DNA of 19,193 bases from an uncultured Clostridia bacterium (GTDB taxonomy: Bacteria > Bacillota > Clostridia > TANB77 > CAG-465): NCBI GenBank assembly GCA_934149365.1, contig CAKPEI010000009.1, positions 1 to 19,193 of the forward strand. Reading direction: 5' to 3'. Position 1 is the first letter of the stretch. Every line of letters starts with the position of its first letter. The translations under genes were made by a program, and so were the position numbers. This document shows positions 1-6,924 of the stretch, piece by piece. Below the pieces are notes generated by a model. That model was not told the DNA's origin. It worked only from the letters and a program-made list of their open reading frames with translations, and did not search any database.

Positions 1-1
1 T

Positions 2-583
2 AAAATAATAAATACTTTTTTGATATTTCTATTTGGAGTGATACTAGGAATATTCTCGAAATGGCTAGATAATTTAAGCATTGATGATTCTGTGTGGTGG
101 CAGCATATATTAGGAATATTGGATCTTCGTAATGTGTTTTCTTTGTTTGGAATATGGCTATTTATTGCTATAACAATATCTGTTTTTAGTAAAACTCCTA
201 GAAGAGCAAGTATCAATGTATTATGCTTCTTTTTAGGAATGACAGTTAGTTATCATTTATATACAATACTCTTTTGTGGCTTTAATCCAATTAGGTATAT
301 GATGATATGGTATGGATCTACATTGATTTCTCCGTTACTAGCTTACGCCTGTTGGTATGCTAAAGGTAAAAACAAAGTATCGATGATAATAAGTAGTCTA
401 ATTCTTTCAGTAATGTTTATATCGTCATTTCACATTGGAATATGGTATTTTGATTTAAAAAGTATAATTGATTTATTGATTTTTATAGGAACAGTCATTG
501 TGTTATATGTGAATCCTAAAAATACTATTTATAGTCTAGTTATATCAATTATATTAGCGTTTATGATTAGAGTGGTATTATAA
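2..583 (+). CDS. Multi-pass membrane protein, DUF6518-like, 5' end cut by window
   Basis: The reading frame is open to the left edge of the window, so the gene probably begins upstream. The first start-like codon inside is a TTG at position 20 with no ribosome binding site in view. The product is very hydrophobic, with about five or six predicted membrane segments separated by short basic loops (for example a SKTPRRAS loop near residue 58 counted from position 20, and a WYAKGKNK loop near residue 112). The pattern of an early GIFSKWLD segment, SKTPRRASINV and SPLLAYACWYAKG resembles, from memory, the uncharacterised DUF6518 membrane family; this needs a profile search. No catalytic motif is visible and no function can be assigned. 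It lies 41 bases upstream of rbgA on the same strand with no terminator between, so it may be cotranscribed with rbgA and addA. Confidence 0.7.
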   Translation, partial: KIINTFLIFLFGVILGIFSKWLDNLSIDDSVWWQHILGILDLRNVFSLFGIWLFIAITISVFSKTPRRASINVLCFFLGMTVSYHLYTILFCGFNPIRYMMIWYGSTLISPLLAYACWYAKGKNKVSMIISSLILSVMFISSFHIGIWYFDLKSIIDLLIFIGTVIVLYVNPKNTIYSLVISIILAFMIRVVL

Positions 584-608
584 TACTAATTAAGGTAAAA
601 TAAAATAG

Positions 609-614
609 AAGGAA
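609..614 (+). promoter_or_regulatory. Ribosome binding site fixing the rbgA start
   Basis: AAGGAA lies 10 bases before the ATG at 625. The later ATG at 671, the first start after the frameshift that is in the main rbgA frame, has only an A-rich run ahead of it. The site therefore supports 625 as the original start and shows that the opening codons belong to the gene although they are now in another frame. Confidence 0.6.
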
Positions 615-624
615 GTGATAAATA

Positions 625-1555
625 ATGGATATGTACCAAAAAAGAAAAATCAGAGCAGAAAAGAAAAAAGATGATAGTCCAAAAAGTTTTCCATCAGTCG
701 GAATTAACTGGTTCCCACGGACACATGGTTAAAACAATAAATGATATGAAAAACAACATAAAACTAATAGATATAGTTTGTGTAGTATTAGATAGTAGAA
801 TACCAGATAGCTCAAAAAATGATATTATATTTGACATAGCTAAAGACAAGCCCGTAATTCTTGTACTTAACAAGTCAGATTTGGCAGATATGTCTAAATT
901 AAATGAAAAGGTAAATGAATATAAAAAACAGGGGTATGAAACTGTTTTAACTAATGCAAATAGTGGACAAGGTATAAATGATTTAGTAAACAAGATATTA
1001 GAAGTAGGCAAGAAAACTAAATATGCAAATAAAACAAGTGACGAATACAAAAATATAAATGCTATATATAGAGTGTTAGTTTCAGGTATACCTAACGTTG
1101 GAAAATCTACAATAATTAATAAATTAGCAGGCAAAAAAGCTGCCAATGTTGGAAACAAACCAGGTGTAACAAGATCAAAACAATGGATAAGAATCGATAA
1201 AAATATAGAACTTCTAGATACTCCTGGAATATTATGGCCAAAGCTAGATGAAAATAATGCAGGCTTAAAACTTGCATGCACAGGAAATATAAAAGAAGAA
1301 ATACTGGATATAGAAGAACTAGCTTTTTATATCATAAACTACTTAAGACAAAACGATAAATATTTAAGAATGTTAAAAGATAGATATAAAATAACAGAGA
1401 ATATTGATGAACTTGAAGATTATGAAGTATTTGAATTAATAGGCCAAAAAAGAGGCGCTTACTTAAAAGGGAAAGAGATAGACTATAATAAAACGGCAAA
1501 GATAATATTAGATGAATTTAAAGCAGGTACAATAGGTAAAATAAATCTAGAATAA
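625..1555 (+). CDS. rbgA: Ribosome biogenesis GTPase RbgA (YlqF), frameshifted near its 5' end
   Basis: A circularly permuted GTPase that acts in late 50S subunit assembly. In the main frame the G motifs come in the permuted order G4-G5-G1-G2-G3: NKSD around 869-880, GIPNVGKST around 1085-1111, GVT around 1163-1171, and DTPG around 1217-1228. A C-terminal helical RNA-binding region follows, as in the family. The natural start is the ATG at 625 with an AAGGAA site. That frame reads through SVGINWFP and then stops at 730-732. The other frame continues with GHMVKT. Removing one base near 718 joins them into INWFPGHM, the family's hallmark N-terminal motif, and gives a product of about 309 residues, close to the usual 280-300. 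As written, the only intact frame starts at ATG 671 (294 codons) without a Shine-Dalgarno site and lacks INWFP. It is followed 15 bases later by addA, so the two are probably cotranscribed. Confidence 0.9.
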
Positions 1556-1570
1556 GAGGATATAATTAAT

Positions 1571-4500
1571 ATGAGTAAAAACGTAAGTTTAACAAAAGAA
1601 CAAAATCAAGTATTAGAAGCAAAAGGAAAAGATATATTAGTTGCAGCTTCAGCAGGAAGCGGTAAAACTTTTGTTGTTGTTGAAAGAATACTAAATAGAA
1701 TAGTAAATGATTATATAGATATTGACAAAATATTAGTTGTTACATTTACAAATGCAGCAGCCTCAGAATTAAGAGAAAGAATATTGAACAAGTTTTATGA
1801 TGTCCTAAATGACAAAAATATCGAGGAAGAAAAAAAGAAACACGTTGAAAGACAAATAAAATTAATAAATAGAGCTCAAATATCTACAATACATTCGTTT
1901 TGTCTTAATATAATTAAAAATAATTTTTATCTACTAAATATAGACCCTAATGTAAAAACATTAGATGAAAATAAAGCTAAAATTATGCTTCTAGAAAGTA
2001 TAGATGAAGTTATTGAAAATGAATATGAAAAGAAAACAGAAGACTTTATAAAGTTGTTAGATTTCTTTAAAAGTGAAGACAACTTAATAGAATATATTGA
2101 AAAGATGTATAACTTCTCAAGGAGCATGATAAATCCAGATGAATGGCTAGATAGTGCATTAAATAAATATTCTTTAGTAAATAATAACATTTCTGATTTA
2201 ATAGAAACAGATTTTGGAAAAGAGATAGTTTATAGTGTAAAAGAAAAAGCGGAAATTTTGCAAAGAGAACTGGAAAAAGTTTGTAATAAGATAAGGGGAG
2301 ATAGTGATTTTGAAAGCAGACTTGCGTTATTAGATAACATGCTAGAGAAAATAGAAGAACTAAAGATGTTAGATAAGTATGACAGTATGTATAATTTTTT
2401 ACAAAGTCAAATAAATTTTCCAAGACTACCTAGCTCTAAATGTGCTAATGAAGACCTAAAAAAAGAAGTGGCAGATATAAAAAAGAAAACGGCAGCAGAG
2501 TTAGATAATATGTCTAAAATGGTATACATGGATACAGCTGGTATATTAAAAGAATTGCAATCGATGTATAACAGTATATCTTGTTTGGTAAACTATGTAA
2601 AAGCAGTAGATAAAGTTTATACAGATAAGAAGAATGCAAACTCGCAAATTGATTTTAATGATTATGAACATCTGGCTTTAAAAGTATTGCAAAATGAAGA
2701 TATTGCCAAACAATATAAAGAGAAGTTTGAAGAAATATATATTGATGAATATCAAGATACATCATATATTCAAGAAGTATTACTTAGGTCTATATCTAAA
2801 AACAATAGAATTATGGTAGGAGATGTTAAACAAAGTATATACAGCTTTAGAAATGCTGAGCCAAAATTATTTAATGAAAAATATAGTAAGTACACTGCTT
2901 ATGAAAATGGAGATAATGACTCCATAGGGGATAAAATAATACTGTCTCAAAATTTTAGAAGTAGAAAATGTGTTCTAGATAGTATAAATGATATATTTAA
3001 AAGAATAATGTCAGAAAATATAGGTGAATGTGATTATTCAGAAGCTGAGTATTTGAAATATGGAAATGGCTTTGATAATAATACAGAGCAAGAGAATATA
3101 ACTGAAATTAATATAGTGGAAACAGACTATGAAGAAGATAGTGAAGATAATGCTACCTCAGATGAATTAGAAGAGATAAGTAACACTGAAAAAGAAGCAT
3201 ACGTTATAGCAGAAGATATAAATAAAATGGTAAAAGAAGGTAAAAAAGTATATAACTTAAAAGAAAAAGAGTATAGAAATGTGGAGTACAAAGATATAGT
3301 TATACTACTTAGGTCTGCTTCTTCAAAAGCTTCAATTTATGAGGAAGTTTTGAAAGCAAATGGAATACCTGCTTACTCAGATACATCAGATAGTTTCTAT
3401 AATTCTGAAGAAGTTGGAATTATATTATCTCTTTTTAAAGCAATAGATAATATATATGATGATATTTCACTTATTAGTATAATGTATAGCATAATAGGAA
3501 AATTTACATTAGATGATTTGGTATATATAAGAAAGTATGATAAAAGAGGTTACTTATATAATGCTTTAACAAAAGCATATGCAGATAAAGAAAATATTAG
3601 TGAAGAACTTTATCTAAAACTTAAAACATTAATAGAGTTTATGGAAAAAGTAAGAATATATTTAAACACTTATACTATAGCAGAAACAATATTAAAGATA
3701 TATGAAGAGACGGGAATATATTATTCTTTTTATCTAGAGGAAATGGGAAAACAAAAATGTGCTAACTTAGATAGCTTGGTAGAGATAGCTAAGAACTTTG
3801 AAAAAGAAGAGAAATCTTCAATATATCAGTTTATAAATTACATAGAAAGTATGAAAACAAGAAAAACTAAAGGAGGAGACTCTCCTAAACTTATAGGAGA
3901 AGGAGAAAATGTAGTAAGAATACTTACTATACATAAAAGTAAAGGTCTTGAATATCCAATAGTTTTAGTTGCAGATACTTCTAAAAAATACAATATAATG
4001 GACACAAGTGATGAAATTATATTCGACAAAGAATTAGGCATAGGCAGTGATATATATAACATGGAGTTTGGCATTTCATATCCTTCAGTTATAAAGCAAG
4101 CTATAAAAGGTAAGATAAAAAATAGAACTGTGTCAGAAGAAGAAAGATTACTGTATGTTGCAATGACTAGAGCAAAAGAAAAACTATGTATATATGGTAC
4201 AGTTAAAAATTATGAGAAAATGAAAAGTAAGGCATTAATGTTTAATGGCTCAGATAGAATTTCATCTATAATTGTTAAAGATGCAAATAGTTATTTAAAA
4301 CTTTTACTTCTTGCAATAAATTATGAATGTACAGATACTTTTAAGATTAATATAAGGCGTATAGATAGAGATGTAGTATTAAATAAATCTGGAAATAAGG
4401 GCGAAATAGTTAGAAGTATAAGTCCAAAGGAGAGTTTTTTAAAACTATGTAGTTCAAATAATCTAGAAGTTCAAAACATAGATTTAGCGTTTGAAAAAAA

Positions 4501-5149
4501 ATATACTTATTTAGGTAGCGCTAACGTAAAGAAAAAATATAGTGTTACTGAATTAAAGCAAATAGATAAAGAGGAGCAAAATATTGAAGAACTATTAACA
4601 AATAAAGAGGTAGGACACCTATCTGAACTAAAGCCTAGTTCAATAAGCAGTAATTTGACTAGTATGGGTTATGGAACTTTAGTCCATAAAATATTGGAAG
4701 ATATAGATTATGCGAATGTTAAAGAGGAAGAAATAAATAGATTAATAGAAGATAAATTTAGATCTGAAAAAAATATTAATTTGGAATATATAAAAAATAA
4801 AATACTTAAATATTTAAACAGTGACATAAAGAGGTATATTGCAAATGCTAAGAGTATAAGAAAAGAACTACCTTTTGTAATATATTATGATCTAAAAGAT
4901 TTTACTGATATTACTCTTAATGAAAGAACGTATATTCAGGGAGTTATTGATTTATTTATTGTAACCTCAAACGGAGAAAATATTATAATAGATTTTAAAA
5001 CAGATAAGGTAGAAAATGAAGATGAACTTATCAAAAAGTATGATACTCAACTTGAAATATATAAAAAAGGAATAGAATTATCTTTAAAAGAAAAAGTAAG
5101 TGATATGTATATATATTCTTTTCATTTAGATAAATTAATAAAAGTATGA
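1571..5149 (+). CDS. addA: ATP-dependent helicase/nuclease subunit A (AddA)
   Basis: Large subunit of the AddAB double-strand-break resection enzyme, which unwinds and degrades DNA ends to load RecA at Chi-like sites. The 1192 residues contain a UvrD/Rep-type SF1 helicase: Q-motif (LTKEQNQVL, 7-15), Walker A (SAGSGKT, 27-33), motif Ia (TFTNAAASELRER), Walker B DEYQDT (392-397), VGDVKQSIYSFR, motif V (IHKSKGLEYP, about 787-796) and motif VI (AMTRAKEKL, about 864-872). The C-terminal RecB-family nuclease is present, with H1039 in GTLVHKIL, D1127 in GVIDL, and D1141/K1143 in DFKTD, so it looks active. Length is near the family norm of about 1200-1250. The start is an ATG 12 bases after an AGAGGA site. 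The partner addB, usually next to addA in Firmicutes, is not in the window. Confidence 0.96.
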   Translation: MSKNVSLTKEQNQVLEAKGKDILVAASAGSGKTFVVVERILNRIVNDYIDIDKILVVTFTNAAASELRERILNKFYDVLNDKNIEEEKKKHVERQIKLINRAQISTIHSFCLNIIKNNFYLLNIDPNVKTLDENKAKIMLLESIDEVIENEYEKKTEDFIKLLDFFKSEDNLIEYIEKMYNFSRSMINPDEWLDSALNKYSLVNNNISDLIETDFGKEIVYSVKEKAEILQRELEKVCNKIRGDSDFESRLALLDNMLEKIEELKMLDKYDSMYNFLQSQINFPRLPSSKCANEDLKKEVADIKKKTAAELDNMSKMVYMDTAGILKELQSMYNSISCLVNYVKAVDKVYTDKKNANSQIDFNDYEHLALKVLQNEDIAKQYKEKFEEIYIDEYQDTSYIQEVLLRSISKNNRIMVGDVKQSIYSFRNAEPKLFNEKYSKYTAYENGDNDSIGDKIILSQNFRSRKCVLDSINDIFKRIMSENIGECDYSEAEYLKYGNGFDNNTEQENITEINIVETDYEEDSEDNATSDELEEISNTEKEAYVIAEDINKMVKEGKKVYNLKEKEYRNVEYKDIVILLRSASSKASIYEEVLKANGIPAYSDTSDSFYNSEEVGIILSLFKAIDNIYDDISLISIMYSIIGKFTLDDLVYIRKYDKRGYLYNALTKAYADKENISEELYLKLKTLIEFMEKVRIYLNTYTIAETILKIYEETGIYYSFYLEEMGKQKCANLDSLVEIAKNFEKEEKSSIYQFINYIESMKTRKTKGGDSPKLIGEGENVVRILTIHKSKGLEYPIVLVADTSKKYNIMDTSDEIIFDKELGIGSDIYNMEFGISYPSVIKQAIKGKIKNRTVSEEERLLYVAMTRAKEKLCIYGTVKNYEKMKSKALMFNGSDRISSIIVKDANSYLKLLLLAINYECTDTFKINIRRIDRDVVLNKSGNKGEIVRSISPKESFLKLCSSNNLEVQNIDLAFEKKYTYLGSANVKKKYSVTELKQIDKEEQNIEELLTNKEVGHLSELKPSSISSNLTSMGYGTLVHKILEDIDYANVKEEEINRLIEDKFRSEKNINLEYIKNKILKYLNSDIKRYIANAKSIRKELPFVIYYDLKDFTDITLNERTYIQGVIDLFIVTSNGENIIIDFKTDKVENEDELIKKYDTQLEIYKKGIELSLKEKVSDMYIYSFHLDKLIKV

Positions 5150-5153
5150 CACA

Positions 5154-5200
5154 ATATTCTATATAGTTATTGAAATATTTTTTCCTTTATTATAGAATAT
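5154..5200. repeat. Inverted repeat, 10-bp perfect arms, before the pilin-like operon
   Basis: ATATTCTATA at 5154-5163 is the exact reverse complement of TATAGAATAT at 5191-5200, with 27 bases between. The right arm overlaps the proposed -10 box of the pilin-like operon promoter. The long AT-rich loop and the absence of a T-run after the right arm argue against a normal terminator for addA. A split operator or chance in AT-rich DNA are both possible. Confidence 0.45.
5170..5198 (+). promoter_or_regulatory. Candidate sigma-A promoter of the pilin-like operon
   Basis: TTGAAA (5170-5175) and TAGAAT (5193-5198) are separated by 17 bases and lie about 35 bases ahead of the first pilin-like start. 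The -10 box sits inside the right arm of the inverted repeat at 5191-5200. Found by eye only, in very AT-rich sequence. Confidence 0.45.
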
Positions 5201-5232
5201 AGTAAATTGATGTATGCGAAGGAGAATGGTAT

Positions 5233-5739
5233 ATGAAAACGCTTGAAGGAAAAAGAGCTATAGCGCTTGTTTCTTTAGTTCTTATTATAATTGTTCTTAT
5301 GATGATAGCAGGAATAGTTTCATATGTAAGTTACGATATGATAGCAGAATCAAAGAAAACGGTGTTTGCCAAAGATATAACGGCAGTAAACGATTCAGCA
5401 CATGAATATTATGCTGTAAATGGTAGTTTCCCAATCTTAGAGGGAGGAATTGAACTTACTGCAACAGAGTATGAACAGAAAATAAATGACTTAGGAGATG
5501 TAGATAACCTTGACATTTTAATAGAAGAGATAACATTAAATGGTGATTTAGAATCTAGTTTCTATGAGTTAGATATGTCTAAGTTAGGTATAGAAGATTC
5601 AAAGTTTGGTGTAAAAAATGATGCTGACGATGTGTTTTTAATATCTTCTAACAACGTTATATATTATTTACCTGGTTATCAAATATCAAAGGGAACATAT
5701 TTCTCTAGTGTACGAATTACTGATAAGGGTAATCAATAG
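5233..5739 (+). CDS. Pilin-like protein 1, short form (pilin-like domain only)
   Basis: A 168-residue protein with a short charged leader (MKTLEGKRA), one long hydrophobic helix (about 10-34) and a soluble C-terminal domain, the layout of type IV pilins and pseudopilins. The cleavage-like site is KRA/IALVS. The usual Gly at -1 is Ala and the usual Glu at +5 is absent, so processing by a standard prepilin peptidase is uncertain. After the helix it shares a pattern with the next two genes: KTVFAKDI, EYYAVNGSFP, FYELDMSKLGIEDSKFG, and VIYYLPGYQIS. The three are paralogues over about 150 residues. AAGGAG lies 8 bases before the ATG. The gene is first in a tight operon, with 10 bases to the next start. 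A minor or basal pilin role is an inference; the molecular function is unknown. Confidence 0.75.
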   Translation: MKTLEGKRAIALVSLVLIIIVLMMIAGIVSYVSYDMIAESKKTVFAKDITAVNDSAHEYYAVNGSFPILEGGIELTATEYEQKINDLGDVDNLDILIEEITLNGDLESSFYELDMSKLGIEDSKFGVKNDADDVFLISSNNVIYYLPGYQISKGTYFSSVRITDKGNQ

Positions 5740-5743
5740 GAGG
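5738..5743 (+). promoter_or_regulatory. Ribosome binding site fixing the pilin-like protein 2 start
   Basis: AGGAGG overlaps the stop codon of the previous gene and sits 6 bases before the ATG at 5750. It selects MENKKGIS as the N-terminus over a longer in-frame start at 5708 that would overlap the previous gene and add 14 residues with no pilin-like character. Confidence 0.8.
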
Positions 5744-5749
5744 AAAATT

Positions 5750-6910
5750 ATGGAAAATAAAAAAGGTATATCACTTGTTATTCTTACAATAACAATAATT
5801 GTAATGATAATATTAGCTTCTGTTGTTATATATATTGCAGCAGATACAACAAATAATTCTAAAATGGCAGCTTTTGCATCAGATTTAGAGCAAGTTGAAG
5901 ATTTAGTAAACGAGTATTATTTAGCAAATGGAACTTTGCCAGTAGTTTCAAGTGCAACAGGGTATAACAAAACTCAGTTTACAGGATTAATAACAAATGG
6001 AAAAAGCACACTAGTATCAGAAATAATTTCAAATGGAGATGATAGTGCAGTTTTCTATAAATTAGACTTAAGTAAATTAGATATAGAGAGTACTAAAAGA
6101 GGTTTAGAGGCAGATGGAGATACTACAGATGCGTATTTTGTAGCTTCTAATACTTTTAATGTATATTATTTAAAAGGAAGAAAGATAGCAAATGATTACT
6201 ATTTTTCACTTACTAAAAATCTTACTGGCAAAACTAAAGTAGCAAATAGTCAAAATATAGATAATTCTAACATTACTATATCAAATGTAACAGGTGGTAT
6301 TAAACTTACAAAAAGTACAGCTGATTATACAAATTCACTTAGTGTAGAAGTTACTACAACTCTTTCAGCAGGTGAAACAATGTCATATAAATTAGCTGGC
6401 CAAGATATAACCGTTGAAAGTGGAGTAACTACTATTGATGTGGCTAGTATACTTTCAAGTAATAATGATATAAAAACAGCTTTTTACACAAATGATAGTA
6501 ACAAAGTACTTGTAGCTCAAAAATATTCTAGTGGTAACTTAGTTGCAGAAGCAAAAATAAGCTTAACAAATTTAGATATGTTATCAGGAAACATGATTTC
6601 TGCTGGAGATATATCATACAGTAAATACGATGATTTTATACTTGCTAATATATCAGGTTATGCTGATTTAGGTGGAAGTGGTGTAAAAGAAGCAAGAGTA
6701 GTATATGTAACAAAGGCACTTGCAGATGGTACTACAGAAGCATATTACAGTAACTTACCTGCTACTATAACAAAAGAATACGTAAGAAATGCAGGGAAAT
6801 CATTTAGTAAAGATACATTAAGGTTACCTGCAGATGTAAAAAGCTTTGCTTTAGTGTTTATAGATAATGCAGGAAATGTATCTGATGTTGGTACATATAC
6901 AGTTAATTAG
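5750..6910 (+). CDS. Pilin-like protein 2 with C-terminal Ig-like beta domain
   Basis: A 386-residue surface protein candidate. The N-terminus MENKKG/ISLVILTIT followed by an unbroken hydrophobic helix (about 7-30) looks like a class III (pilin) signal, but position +5 is Ile, not Glu. Residues about 35-155 match the pilin-like domain of its neighbours (EYYLANGTLP, FYKLDLSKLDIESTKRG, VYYLKGRKIA). The rest is rich in Thr, Ser, Asn and alternating hydrophobics, typical of beta structure. The last 100 residues contain YVRNAGKSFSKDTLRL and FIDNAGN, which resemble a bacterial Ig-like repeat and are also related to the middle of pilin-like protein 3 (YFAKSGKAITSDRLSV). It is the middle gene of three, 10 and 14 bases from its neighbours. 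A cell-surface or fibre role is inferred; no adhesin or enzymatic motif is visible. Confidence 0.75.
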   Translation: MENKKGISLVILTITIIVMIILASVVIYIAADTTNNSKMAAFASDLEQVEDLVNEYYLANGTLPVVSSATGYNKTQFTGLITNGKSTLVSEIISNGDDSAVFYKLDLSKLDIESTKRGLEADGDTTDAYFVASNTFNVYYLKGRKIANDYYFSLTKNLTGKTKVANSQNIDNSNITISNVTGGIKLTKSTADYTNSLSVEVTTTLSAGETMSYKLAGQDITVESGVTTIDVASILSSNNDIKTAFYTNDSNKVLVAQKYSSGNLVAEAKISLTNLDMLSGNMISAGDISYSKYDDFILANISGYADLGGSGVKEARVVYVTKALADGTTEAYYSNLPATITKEYVRNAGKSFSKDTLRLPADVKSFALVFIDNAGNVSDVGTYTVN

Positions 6911-6924
6911 AGGAGAGATGACTT

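Noticed and set aside
709..724. Programmed +1 frameshift in rbgA
   Set aside because: The site has no recognisable slippery sequence: the tRNA reading CCA could not re-pair after a +1 slip onto CAC, no stimulatory stop codon is in place, and I know of no programmed shift in this family. A simple indel is the easier explanation.
694..1281. Long open frame on the minus strand across rbgA
   Set aside because: It lies wholly opposite a strongly recognised gene, has no ribosome binding site and has a low-complexity composition expected of an antisense shadow. The same holds for the open frames opposite addA, recG, spoIVB, aspS and pyk.
671..1555. ATG at 671 as the true start of rbgA
   Set aside because: No Shine-Dalgarno site precedes it, its first 16 codons do not fit the family, and the other frame supplies the missing INWFP from a well-placed start at 625.
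5154..5200. Terminator of addA
   Set aside because: The 27-base loop and lack of a T-run after the right arm do not fit an intrinsic terminator.
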